DNA of 64,000 bases from Lachnospiraceae bacterium (GCA_017469935.1 JAFUFL010000004.1:40385-104384); one strand, 5' to 3'. Positions 54,549 through 63,426 are shown, counted from the stretch's first letter. A program made the numbers and translations. Notes: generated from the sequence alone by a model not told the origin.

Positions 54549-55577
54549 TCAGCTTACGCTGACTTCCCCGGCGAGGATCTTCTTGTAATCGGCGAGATTC
54601 TTGCGCAGAAGCTCGGGAGTATCCAGCTCGTAGGGACAGCGCTTTGTGCACTGGCGGCAGTTTATGCAGGTCTCTATTTTGGCCATTTTCTGCCGGTACT
54701 CTTCGGAGAGCCACCTGGCGGAGGGCGCGCGGCGCAGCATCAGGGACATACGGGCGCAGTTGTTAATTTCAATCCCCATGGGGCAGGGCAGGCAGTATCC
54801 GCAGCCGCGGCAGAAGTCGCCGGCAAGTTCATCCTGCTCGCTCTTAATGTAGGCGGCGATCTCGCCGGTCATGGACGGCGTCTTGTCCATATAGGAGAGC
54901 CACTCCTTCAGCTCGCGCTCGCGCTGGACGCCCCAGATGGGCACAAGGTTGTCGAACTGCGTCATGTAAGCCATGGCGGCGTCGGAGCGGGTGATCAGGC
55001 CGCCCGCCAGCGCTTTCATGCAGATAAAGCCCATATCCTTTTCCACGCAGGCGCGCACCAGAGCTACCTCTTTTTCCGAAGAGAGATAGCTGAAAGGATA
55101 CTGCAGGGTCTCGTAGAGACCCGACTCGATGATCTCCTGTGCCACGGCAAGCTTGTGGGTCGTGATGCCGATGTGGCGGATCAGCCCTTTCTCCTTGGCC
55201 TGCACGAGACATTCGTACATTCCGGTGCCGTCGCCGGGCCGGTAGCACTGGCCCACCATATGCAGCTGGTAGATGTCGATGTAGTCGGTGCGAAGGTTTT
55301 TCAGAGACGTCTCCAGGTCTTTCCAAAAGCCTTCCGGCGTTTTGGCCGCGGTCTTGGTGGCGATATACACTTTTTCGCGCATGCCGTCGAAAGCTTCGCC
55401 GACCTTTTCCTCGCTGTCGGTGTAAGCCCTGGCGGTGTCAAAAAAGCGCATGCCCCCCTCATAGGCCTGCCTCAGGAGGCCGACGGCCACTTCGGTGGTG
55501 TCACGCTGGATGGGAAGACATCCGAAGGCGTTCTGGGGGACGATGATTTCTGTGCGGCCGAGTCTGACATTTTTCAT
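54549..55577 (-). CDS. Aldo/keto reductase with C-terminal 4Fe-4S ferredoxin domain
   Basis: 342 residues. TIM-barrel AKR core with DTARAYTDSEEKVG (Asp, Tyr), the Lys of VYIATK and the His of YQLHMVG. From about 265, CGYCLPCPMGIEINNC and CINCRQCTKRCPYEL are cysteine clusters of a ferredoxin-like domain. Such fusions are common in Clostridia and probably draw electrons from ferredoxin-linked carriers; substrate unknown. Confidence 0.9.
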   Translation of the reverse strand: MKNVRLGRTEIIVPQNAFGCLPIQRDTTEVAVGLLRQAYEGGMRFFDTARAYTDSEEKVGEAFDGMREKVYIATKTAAKTPEGFWKDLETSLKNLRTDYIDIYQLHMVGQCYRPGDGTGMYECLVQAKEKGLIRHIGITTHKLAVAQEIIESGLYETLQYPFSYLSSEKEVALVRACVEKDMGFICMKALAGGLITRSDAAMAYMTQFDNLVPIWGVQRERELKEWLSYMDKTPSMTGEIAAYIKSEQDELAGDFCRGCGYCLPCPMGIEINNCARMSLMLRRAPSARWLSEEYRQKMAKIETCINCRQCTKRCPYELDTPELLRKNLADYKKILAGEVSVS

Positions 55578-55669
55578 TCGTTTTAACCTCTTGAATTATC
55601 TTGCGTTTGGGAAACTGATTTCCTGCTATTATACATGGAATGCGGCGGTATCACAAGGATGGCGGGAAG

Positions 55670-55792
55670 TGTGCGGCGGTTTGAGGCGCTGCGCGGTGAT
55701 AGAATGTGCGGCGGTTTGGTGCGCTGCGATGTGACGCGATGTGCGGCGGTTTGATGCGCGGAGATGTGATGCGATGTGCGCCGGTTTGATGC
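55670..55792. repeat. 35-bp tandem repeat, 3.5 copies
   Basis: Unit starts TGTGCGGCGGTTTG at 55670, 55705 and 55740, with a partial unit at 55775. The array ends exactly where the element at 55793 begins. Confidence 0.85.
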
Positions 55793-56000
55793 TTTAGGCA
55801 TAAAACGCTATTTTGACAATTTCATCTCCCAATTTCTTGCCTGAACGTTGCGCTGAAGCAAGCAATTGGGAGATATTTTTTCTCTAAAGGTGCTACCATG
55901 CCTAGAGCCGTGGAAAAAGTCTTCCTGATTTGACAGGAATCATGGCTTTTTCTGAAGCCTTTGGAATCTCTTCAGCCAAATTTGGCTGTTCATGCCTAAT
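55793..56000 (-). mobile_element. 208-bp structured TIR element, copy B
   Basis: Inverted relative to copy A and about 94% identical to it. Ends TTTAGGCATAAAA and TTCATGCCTAA. All internal stems are present, plus a perfect CAGCCAAATTTGGCTG palindrome that copy A has lost. Confidence 0.75.
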
Positions 56001-56069
56001 CCCCCACGCCTGTCGCTATGTGCACGACAGAATCTCCCCTCCGGGTTTCCGCAAATCTTCCCGACATAG

Positions 56070-56121
56070 AAAAAACACGGGGATTTCGCATTAATCAATC
56101 AATTAATGCGAAATCCCCGTG
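56070..56121 (-). terminator. Strong terminator of the 56206 gene
   Basis: A 20-bp perfect stem (CACGGGGATTTCGCATTAAT and complement, six-base loop) followed on the minus strand by six T. Confidence 0.85.
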
Positions 56122-56141
56122 AATAATCTTCCGGGTTCGCC

Positions 56142-56214
56142 CCATCATGTTCGTTCTATCATGTTCACCCTATCATGTTCGCCCATCATGTCCGCCCAAT
56201 AATCTTCACCCCAT
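56142..56214. repeat. 13-14-bp tandem repeat, about five copies
   Basis: Unit ATCATGTTC(G/A)CCC(T) repeats from 56142, degenerating into the last codons of the 56206 gene. Confidence 0.75.
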
Positions 56215-56814
56215 CACCTTCAGAACCATCTGCAGCCCGTACAGCACAAACGACAGCACGAGCGTGACAATCACAAGGCGAAGCCCGAAAACAAATCGGT
56301 CGCACCGCAGGTGCAGCTTATCCAGATCTTCATTGATGATCGCGCGATAGAGAACGATCAGCTTATGCTCCGCCTCCTCGATCGTGCCGCTGTCGAGCTT
56401 TTGCTCCGCGATCTTGTTGGGATCCAGGCGGACGATATGCTCCGGCGCCAGCAGGCGCATGTAATAGACAAGATTCCATACATAAGTAACCGACACGGCG
56501 ATGCAGGCAATGATATACAGAACAGAAAGAATATCATGCACGGCGCTGCCGTTCATCTTGAGCTCCGGAATGCTTCCGAACAGGCTTGTGATGAAGACAA
56601 ACATGAATCCGAGGAAAGTCACCGTGATGTAGACCTTGTTGTCAAGCTTATCGCTTCTTTCGAAGAGATTCTGGTACTCGATCCTGAGGGATTCCAATTC
56701 CTGCTCGGCCCCCATCCCGCTGCCGCTTTTATGCTGGCTTCTGTGCCTGCGGAAATTGTGGTCTCCGCCGGCAGCTCCCGCATCTGGTTTTATTTCATTT
56801 TTCTCAAAATCCAT
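56206..56814 (-). CDS. Membrane protein of unknown function
   Basis: 202 residues. The first 40 are polar; a coiled-coil-like stretch (QELESLRIEYQNLFERSDKL) follows. Two membrane segments at about 65-85 and 95-118, a cytoplasmic helix-rich part, and a third at about 178-198. No family recognised; a helix-then-two-TM layout is also seen in SLATT-type effectors, but the match is too weak to call. Its last codons lie in a tandem repeat. Confidence 0.65.
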   Translation of the reverse strand: MDFEKNEIKPDAGAAGGDHNFRRHRSQHKSGSGMGAEQELESLRIEYQNLFERSDKLDNKVYITVTFLGFMFVFITSLFGSIPELKMNGSAVHDILSVLYIIACIAVSVTYVWNLVYYMRLLAPEHIVRLDPNKIAEQKLDSGTIEEAEHKLIVLYRAIINEDLDKLHLRCDRFVFGLRLVIVTLVLSFVLYGLQMVLKVMG

Positions 56815-56832
56815 TCGCGGCCCCCCTTGGCG

Positions 56833-58734
56833 TCAAAACGAAAAATCCTTCTCAATCCCATATTTCTTGATGCGCCGCCACAGTGTCGTCTTGCTGATTC
56901 CGAGCTCCGCGGCCACCTTCTCGCGGTTTCCGCCGTGCTTTTTGAGAAGCTCGGCGATCCTGACGGCTTCCTTATCTTTGTAGAGCACAACTTTTTCCGT
57001 GCCCGGAAGGATGTCCGGAAGGATCTGCTCCATCTGTTTTTTGACAAAGGCTTCGTCAATGCTTCTCTTCTCCGTGAGCAGAACGATTCTCTCGGTAACG
57101 CTTGCCATCTGTTCGAGGTTCCCCGGCCAGTCGTATTCCTGGACAAAGCGCAGGGCCCCCTGTGTCATGTGGATGTATCTCTTATACTGCTTCTGCCACT
57201 GGTCGATATAGTGATTGAACCAAAACAGCGTGTATTCCTTCTGGTGCCTGAGGGGCGGAATTTCCGTGCTCAGACTTGAGAGCGCGTAGTAGAGATCCTG
57301 TCTGAACTCCCCTTTCTCCACTTTGGCGGCAAGGTTAACGCTCGTGGAAGCGATCACCCTCACCTTTGTAAAGCTGACCCTGTGAGACCCATTGTGCATA
57401 AATCTGCCGCGGATCAGGTTGAGCATCTTGTACTGGCTCTCTCTCGAGAGCATCTCTATGCCGTTGAGGTAAAGTGTTCCGTCCGCTGCCAGCTCGGCAA
57501 GACACGGCGGCGTTCCCTGTCTGCTCGTGTAGTTGCCAAAGAGCATGTCGTCGAGGGTCTCCGGCATCCATGCGTCGCAGTCCACTGGCACGAATGCGCT
57601 TTTGCTCAGCGGACTCGAATTATGAATTGCCTGGGCCAGGAACTCCGCGCCCGTCCCTTTCTCTCCCAGGATCAGGACCGGAGCCGGATACTGGGCGATC
57701 TTCCTGACATATTGCTCGAGATTTTTGGTCTCTTTGCTGCCCACGTATAATTGATCCAGGGTAAAGTTCGCGATAAAGCCCCTCTGGTAGAGTTCCTTGT
57801 GGAGCTCCGTGTCCATCTCGATGATCCGCCTTCCTTCCTGAAAGGTGAGCACCGCGCCCTGGATCCTGTTGTCGATGCGGATCGGCGCCACATTGACGAC
57901 GATCTCCATCTTCTGGCTGTTGACATAGATGGAGTATCCTTCTTTTCCCTGAATGAGCGCGTCATCCAGCACCTTTCTGCGGATGCTGGGGATGACCTGC
58001 TGCACGCGCTTTCCGACAGGGTCCCCCAGGTATCTCTCCAGGAAATTGTGCCCGCTGCGGTTGATCCTCTTGATCACGCCGTCATTGTCCACCTGCATGA
58101 TCCCCGTAAATGTGTAACTCAGCATCACATCCATTTCGGCGTTGTTGGTCTTGGCCAGTTCGATCGCGTAGGAAACTCTCTCCGCCGTCTCCAGCGCATT
58201 TGACAGGCTTTCCATGCCGGCCGGGATCTTAAAACTGGGTATGCCCAGCTCCTGTGCTCTTTCGCAGGCAGTATCGCCTCCGATAATTGCTTCGCAGCCT
58301 TCCTGCGCAGCCCGGTCCACGTAGGTGACCAGCTGGTCGTTTTCGGTCACCATATATTTGACCAAGCGGATGTCGAAAAGCTCGTCATAATGGTCCGTAT
58401 TGCCGAACATATTGCTGTATCCCACGAGGCCGATTTTGGGATGCCTGGTCCCCACCTGCTTTCTGAGGGCACGGATCACGAGCCCCATCTCCTGTGTTGT
58501 GACCTTCATCTCGACAAGAGGAATCGTCACATTTTCTCTGAGAAGCTGTGCCTGAACGCCTCTGGCGATGATCAGCTCACACCCTTTCTCTTCCAGTTCT
58601 CTTCCCCGCCGCACGACAGTCTCCGTGTGCGCTCTTTCCACACACATCACGTCCAGGGAGCGGACCTTCTCGGTCATCCTGATAATCTGTTCCTGCTGCG
58701 CGGGATAAGGAAGAAGAATTGCGGTTTTGGTCAT
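56833..58734 (-). CDS. PrpR-type transcriptional regulator with degenerate AAA+ domain
   Basis: 633 residues from the ATG at 58734 (AGGAGGG upstream). Order: PrpR_N sensor domain (about 1-175), PAS domain (about 190-310), AAA+ domain (about 330-560), Fis-type helix-turn-helix at the end (NREKVAAELGISKTTLWRRI). The AAA+ part is damaged where it matters: Walker A reads GEKGTGAEF with Ala363 for Lys, Walker B has Asn424-Gly for Asp-Glu, and the GAFTGA loop that touches sigma-54 is missing. It may regulate at sigma-70 promoters, or be inactive. Target genes unknown. Confidence 0.85.
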   Translation of the reverse strand: MTKTAILLPYPAQQEQIIRMTEKVRSLDVMCVERAHTETVVRRGRELEEKGCELIIARGVQAQLLRENVTIPLVEMKVTTQEMGLVIRALRKQVGTRHPKIGLVGYSNMFGNTDHYDELFDIRLVKYMVTENDQLVTYVDRAAQEGCEAIIGGDTACERAQELGIPSFKIPAGMESLSNALETAERVSYAIELAKTNNAEMDVMLSYTFTGIMQVDNDGVIKRINRSGHNFLERYLGDPVGKRVQQVIPSIRRKVLDDALIQGKEGYSIYVNSQKMEIVVNVAPIRIDNRIQGAVLTFQEGRRIIEMDTELHKELYQRGFIANFTLDQLYVGSKETKNLEQYVRKIAQYPAPVLILGEKGTGAEFLAQAIHNSSPLSKSAFVPVDCDAWMPETLDDMLFGNYTSRQGTPPCLAELAADGTLYLNGIEMLSRESQYKMLNLIRGRFMHNGSHRVSFTKVRVIASTSVNLAAKVEKGEFRQDLYYALSSLSTEIPPLRHQKEYTLFWFNHYIDQWQKQYKRYIHMTQGALRFVQEYDWPGNLEQMASVTERIVLLTEKRSIDEAFVKKQMEQILPDILPGTEKVVLYKDKEAVRIAELLKKHGGNREKVAAELGISKTTLWRRIKKYGIEKDFSF

Positions 58735-58962
58735 AGTCCCTCCTGAATCTTGTGCTACTGTCTCCTGCGCACAGTATACAGACCATCTCCCGCGGTATCC
58801 AATTGCAATATTCACAAATCTGTTCTCAAATTTGCGCGCTTTGGATAATTAGCCAATTTTTGCACTGTTTTGAATTTCATAAGGGTCAATCATTTTTTTC
58901 GTGGGATTGACCATGCCATACTATAGATGTTCGATGCCGTCCGCCAGTCTTGACATGAACCC

Positions 58963-59093
58963 CAGGCAATGCTTCAGGACTATCACCCCGACGGCGACGA
59001 ACTCAAGAACAACCTGCTTTTTTACCGTCGGGACCGGGTAGCGTAGCATTGCCTGAGAACCCTGTCAAGGCCAAGCCCTTACGGGTGGCTGGG
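58963..59093. other. Structured intergenic region with nested inverted repeats
   Basis: An 11-bp pair CAGGCAATGCT/AGCATTGCCTG (58963/59045) encloses an 8-bp pair CCCGACGG/CCGTCGGG. A second GCC-rich hairpin ending in GGGTTTTG follows (59066-59096). It lies between the regulator and the transposase, and may be a small RNA, or belong to the left part of the insertion sequence. No gene is seen in 58735-59236. Confidence 0.4.
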
Positions 59094-59236
59094 TTTTGTC
59101 CCCTCTGGCTCGGAATCTAAGAACAGCCTGACTGGCTGCCTTTACACTCTTCCAATTGAATAAAAAAGGATCTTCCTGTAAGATTGGAATGCATTTTGGC
59201 GAGTGCACATAACCAATCGAAAGGAGATCCTTTATC

Positions 59237-60649
59237 TTGGATTATATACGAACTGACGCCGATGGGCAATTAACACTTGCACAATCTACTGAGTTTCTTA
59301 AGATTCCTTGCTGCCTATACGGATTCGTGAATGAGTCGACTTCCACCGGTCTGTCTGTATCCGGCAGGACCGTGATCCGTTTTCACGGCTCACTTCAGGC
59401 TGATAATGAGGAGCTTACCTGTAGTTGCTGCGGTTCAAAGATGCATGTGAACAATCATCCGGGCATCACGCTACGCCATCTTCCGTTTGGAAGCTTTCTG
59501 AGCGATGTCTCATTCACCAGGATTCAGTATGCATGTCCCAGGTGTGGCAGTACCCGTATGCAGTATGTTTCCTTTAAAGTTCCCGGACACCGGATCACGA
59601 CAGAACTGTATCAGTATGTCTGCGATCTTCTGGCCAGCGGCACTTACACGAACAAGGAAGTTGCAGAGCTTACCGGCCTCGGGAAGAACGTCATAAAGGC
59701 AATCGATATGACTCGTCTTCAAGAACTGTATACTACTTCGGACGGAAAGCTTATCAAGCCGGAAAAACATGCGAAATTCCTTGGTATCGATGAATTCAAA
59801 CTCCACAACGGGCACCGGTATGCCACCCACATCATCGACATGGAAACCGGACATATCCTCTGGATCGCAGGCGGCAAGAAAAAGCAGGTTGTGTATGACT
59901 TCATTGAGCATGTCGGACTGGAATGGATGGATCATGTCGAAGCCGTTGCCTGCGATATGAATTCTGATTTTCAGGAAGCCTTCGAGGAAAAGTGCCCCCA
60001 TATCCAGCCGGTATTCGACTACTTCCATATCGTCAAGAACTTCAACGATAAGGTAGTAAGCGAGGTACGTAAGGATGAACAGCGTCGCCTTTATGAGGAA
60101 GGTAACATTGAAGCTGCCCGGACTCTGAAGAAAACAAAGTATATCCTGACATCATCCCGGGAGACGCTTCAGAAGAAAGATGACGATGCCGCTCAGGAGC
60201 GGGTGATCCGCAAAGGGAGCAGTCTGTTCAAAACGGAGAGTTTTATCCGTAAGTCCGGGTATGAAGAGCGCTACAACAGGCTTCTCGAAGAGAATAAGCT
60301 CTTCTTTACCCTCGATTTGATAAAGGAGAAACTGGCACAGGCCTATTCACGGACTGATGAATGCCTCATGTCAGAAGATATCATCAGCATCATGGATATA
60401 TGCCATGCGACCGGCAATGCCCATCTGCTTTGGTTTGAGCGGCTGTTGAGCAATCATTTTGAAGGGATCATTGCTCACGCTACCTACGATATATCTGCGG
60501 CGAAAATCGAAGGTATCAACAACAAGATCAAAACTCTTCGCAGACAGGGGTATGGCTATCCGGATGATGAATACTTCTTCCTGAAGCTATTTGACATGAG
60601 CAGGAGGGCCTATGTCCGGAATCCTAAATCCCACAAGTTTAGTGATTGA
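59237..60649 (+). CDS. ISL3-family transposase
   Basis: 470 residues from a TTG with AAGGAGAT upstream. N-terminal zinc finger (CSCCGSK and CPRCGS), helix-turn-helix near 140-160, and a DDE catalytic set at Asp185 (LGIDEF), Asp240 (CDMNSDF) and Glu425 (KIEGINNKIKTLRRQGYG). Length is normal and no frameshift is seen. Terminal inverted repeats could not be placed with confidence. Downstream, a 22-codon open stretch continues in frame past the stop. Confidence 0.92.
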   Translation: MDYIRTDADGQLTLAQSTEFLKIPCCLYGFVNESTSTGLSVSGRTVIRFHGSLQADNEELTCSCCGSKMHVNNHPGITLRHLPFGSFLSDVSFTRIQYACPRCGSTRMQYVSFKVPGHRITTELYQYVCDLLASGTYTNKEVAELTGLGKNVIKAIDMTRLQELYTTSDGKLIKPEKHAKFLGIDEFKLHNGHRYATHIIDMETGHILWIAGGKKKQVVYDFIEHVGLEWMDHVEAVACDMNSDFQEAFEEKCPHIQPVFDYFHIVKNFNDKVVSEVRKDEQRRLYEEGNIEAARTLKKTKYILTSSRETLQKKDDDAAQERVIRKGSSLFKTESFIRKSGYEERYNRLLEENKLFFTLDLIKEKLAQAYSRTDECLMSEDIISIMDICHATGNAHLLWFERLLSNHFEGIIAHATYDISAAKIEGINNKIKTLRRQGYGYPDDEYFFLKLFDMSRRAYVRNPKSHKFSD

Positions 60650-60772
60650 GCCAAAGAAAACTATAAGGCTATGGTCGATTCGCTGATCAATCAGATCGTG
60701 GATATGCTATGTGCCTGACTGTATAAGGAGACTCGGTGGCGGCGTGCCGGGTGACTTCGTATGCCGGGTCAC

Positions 60773-60805
60773 CGAGCGAGCCGCTGCGCTGCGTGCGGGC
60801 TGCCC
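60773..60805. repeat. REP-like sequence, partial copy R3
   Basis: GAGCCGCTGCGC(T)GCGTGCGGGCTGCCC matches the centre of the repeats at 35621 and 38540. A CTCGGTG/CACCGAG stem lies just before it. Confidence 0.4.
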
Positions 60806-60811
60806 TTAGTA

Positions 60812-60997
60812 CCGGCGCTCATCTCCCTGATCGGCATATGCGGCATCAGAATCCTGTGGGTGACACTTATCTTTTCACGATTTCCTACCTTCAGCGTGCT
60901 CATGGCGGTGTATCCGGTGAGCCTTGGAATCACGGCGGTTGTAGTGACGGTGTCCTATCTCATGAGAAGGAGCGGGATTTTTGCCGAATTGGAGTAG
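60812..60997 (+). pseudogene. MATE-family transporter, C-terminal fragment
   Basis: About 61 residues (ALISLIGICGIRILW...VYPVSLGITAVVV) resemble the last two helices of MATE exporters. No start or upstream part is present; the transposase gene and the R3 repeat lie directly before it. Confidence 0.65.
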
Positions 60998-61078
60998 AGA
61001 CTGGTAGAAGCAGGTGTGTCAGCTGATACGTCCCCGTGACACTCCGTTCCGAGCCTGATAAGATTGAGCATACATATT

Positions 61079-61125
61079 TAAAAAACCCTTCTTCGGTGGA
61101 ATATCCACCGAAGAAGGGTTTTTAA
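61079..61125. terminator. Bidirectional terminator
   Basis: A perfect 20-bp stem (AAAAACCCTTCTTCGGTGGA and complement) with a three-base loop, T-rich on both strands, between converging remnants. Confidence 0.85.
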
Positions 61126-61241
61126 AAGGCATATTAACTTTTCAAAAGAGCCGCCGGACGGCTGTCGCTTCCGGAACAAACTCCATTGCTTCTATGGAAA
61201 AGGCTTTCAAAACCAATATAATCTATGAAGCTCCACTGCCC

Positions 61242-61652
61242 TCACACAAACAGCACAGCAATATGATAGACAATACAGGCAAGAATCAGCGCACCGCAGA
61301 CGTAAAAGGCAGCGATCCTGGCTGTCCACTTAAGCGAATGAGATTCTCTGTAGGTTGTGCTGAGCACCATGACGCAGGGAATGTTGAAGGTGCAGGCGCA
61401 CATGAAAGCCAGCGCCTCCGCTTTGCTGACGGCGCTGGTCATGGCCCGGCCGAGGAGCGCTCTCTTGAAAATATCCCACGCCTTGAGCAGCGCTTCTTTG
61501 GCGATATGCTTCCAGTGGGGTTTATGATAAGGCGGAAGCTCCATGATCATGCCGCTGCGGGCCGTTTCAGGAACCAGCCTGCGCCCGAATACTTTGGACA
61601 CAATCGTCATCAGAACCACCACATAGAGCAGGATTCCCAGAATAACCAGCAT
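61242..61652 (-). pseudogene. feoB: FeoB ferrous iron transporter, C-terminal remnant
   Basis: 136 residues similar to the FeoB membrane part: KVFGRRLVPE, GMIMELPPYHKPHWKH, then directly ALAFMCACTFNIPCVMVL and the last helix. The GTPase domain and the core between the two parts are missing. It has no ribosome site. Flanked on both sides by hairpins with a GGTGGAATA loop region. Confidence 0.7.
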
Positions 61653-61676
61653 GGTCTGCCAGGTACCCTTTTACTT

Positions 61677-61715
61677 TTCCCTATATTGGTGGAATACACA
61701 CCAATATAGGGATTT
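61677..61715. terminator. Hairpin downstream of the CpsB-like gene
   Basis: CCCTATATTGGTG / CACCAATATAGGG stem with a seven-base loop; ATTTT follows on the plus strand, AAAAG on the minus. It resembles the hairpin at 61079 in its GGTGGAATA core. Confidence 0.6.
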
Positions 61716-61748
61716 TAAACGGCATAAATCGTTGACTGGATCAACAGG

Positions 61749-62486
61749 CTACAACTTAAGGTATTTCTCTGCGTTCCGCCAAAGTATATTCTCTGCATAC
61801 TCTTCCCTGCAGTTTTCCCGGATATACCCGACACCACGCATAAGCTTCGGGGGCCGGTGGCCGATCCGATGTGCATCCGATCCCATCATGTCCACCAGTT
61901 CCGCTTCAACAAGGCTCTGCGTACATGTCCGAATTTCTTCATCGTGCTCCTCATCGAGATCATAGTAGTTTGCCTGTACAAAGCAGCCCATTTTCTTTAG
62001 GGCGCGGATATTCTCCACAGTCGTGAATGTCCGGTAGTACCGCTCTGCATGCGCGATGATCGGGATCCATCCTGATTCCAGATAACGGGTCAGGCAATAT
62101 TTTGCATCGTCCATAGTCCCTCTGGAAGTACTGAATTCTGCCAAAATATACCTTGTGTGGTTCATTGACGGCAGCCTTCCACTGTTAAGATCCTGAAGGA
62201 TCTCTTCAATGTTTCTCCGGGTAGTATATATCTCGCATCCCGTAAAGACCTGTACCGAAATGCCTTCCCGCGCAGCCTCTTTCTGCACTCTTTCCATCTG
62301 TTCATACGTGTGTTTCACGTTCTCCGGACCGCCCCACTCAAATGCACTACTGTGAGGTGTCAAAACTACTCTCTTGCAGTCCTGTGCCACTTCGTTCCGC
62401 AGCATTTCAAGAGACATTTCCATGTCTCGGGCACCATCGTCTACGTTCGGGGTTATATGGGTGTGGATGTCGATTATCTCTTCCAT
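61749..62486 (-). CDS. CpsB/YwqE-type PHP-fold tyrosine-protein phosphatase
   Basis: 245 residues. PHP metal motifs DIHTHITPNVDDGA, LTPHSS, TGCEIY, IIAHAERY and GSDAHR are all intact. Such Mn-dependent phosphatases dephosphorylate the tyrosine kinase that controls capsule or exopolysaccharide chain length. No kinase (CpsCD-like) is in the window, but the flanking unknown genes on the same strand may be part of such a locus that continues past 64000. Confidence 0.9.
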   Translation of the reverse strand: MEEIIDIHTHITPNVDDGARDMEMSLEMLRNEVAQDCKRVVLTPHSSAFEWGGPENVKHTYEQMERVQKEAAREGISVQVFTGCEIYTTRRNIEEILQDLNSGRLPSMNHTRYILAEFSTSRGTMDDAKYCLTRYLESGWIPIIAHAERYYRTFTTVENIRALKKMGCFVQANYYDLDEEHDEEIRTCTQSLVEAELVDMMGSDAHRIGHRPPKLMRGVGYIRENCREEYAENILWRNAEKYLKL

Positions 62487-62514
62487 TTGACTTTTCCGCT
62501 ATTTCTCAAATCGC

Positions 62515-63426
62515 TTATTGGCTGTTTTTTAAACGCATAATTTTATCACTGTACTCAAGCGGCTTACTTTCCATAACTGCTCTCAGCAAACTGCAAAGCG
62601 GCGTCGATTGATTGTAGAAAACACTCCCGGATTTCGGGTCTGACACAATTTCCATACAATCATAGCCGCGGAACATATTTGGAGATTCCAGTTTTCCAAA
62701 GAGTAGTACGCACATTGTTTCATTTGCGTATGGAAGCTGTTTCTTAATTGACTTCATGTATGAGTTCATGTTCTTAATGTAAGGTTCGATCTCCTTGAAA
62801 ACCACCTTTTTATCAGAATTCAGAATCTTTCTGTCGGGCACGATATACGCATAGTATTTGAACGCCGGATCCTCGGGCTTTTCAGGTCGGCGCGTCAGGA
62901 TGATTCGTTCTTTGTTACTGAACAATAATTTGACCGAACACCCAAGATCCTCAAATACAGACATCAAATAAAACCCAATGATAAAATAGCAAAATGCATG
63001 GATGCACATTATTCGAACCGACGGATCCCGGGCCGCAACTGTGAAGATCTCAGTAAAACTGAGATGCGCGGCGATTATTATGCGGATTACTCTGATCAAT
63101 GTGACAATACTCAGGATTAAAGAGATTGTTGACCAGAATAAGTAGCGGGCGCCGAACCCGGGAGGCGCAAGTTTCAAAGAAAGATTGATCACAAACATTG
63201 ACAACAAGAAAATGAGCAAACCGACTAATACTCCCTGCACGGTACTGTCAAGAATTCCTCCGTCTTGTAGCAGCCCTTCAATGAAGCGAAATGCCCTGTA
63301 CACGAATGGAATATTATCTTCCATCAGATACATCAACGAGTTATAGACATAGTAAAACATATCGAGCAAAACAGTGTTGCCGAGAACTAATGCACCTAAT
63401 AGGAGCCAGGATGCAAAACGTTTCAT
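62515..63426 (-). CDS. Membrane protein of unknown function
   Basis: 303 residues from the ATG at 63426 with AAAGGAA upstream. Four membrane segments in the first 170 residues, then a soluble cytoplasmic domain of about 130 residues (KYYAYIVPDRKILNSDKK...CVLLFGKLESPNMFRGYD). The soluble domain is mixed alpha/beta and basic. No family recognised. It is 28 bp before the CpsB-like gene, so the two are probably one operon. Confidence 0.7.
   Translation of the reverse strand: MKRFASWLLLGALVLGNTVLLDMFYYVYNSLMYLMEDNIPFVYRAFRFIEGLLQDGGILDSTVQGVLVGLLIFLLSMFVINLSLKLAPPGFGARYLFWSTISLILSIVTLIRVIRIIIAAHLSFTEIFTVAARDPSVRIMCIHAFCYFIIGFYLMSVFEDLGCSVKLLFSNKERIILTRRPEKPEDPAFKYYAYIVPDRKILNSDKKVVFKEIEPYIKNMNSYMKSIKKQLPYANETMCVLLFGKLESPNMFRGYDCMEIVSDPKSGSVFYNQSTPLCSLLRAVMESKPLEYSDKIMRLKNSQ

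Noticed and set aside
58735-58920. Sigma-54 promoter before the PrpR-type gene
   Set aside because: No GG-N10-GC pair at proper -24/-12 spacing was found.
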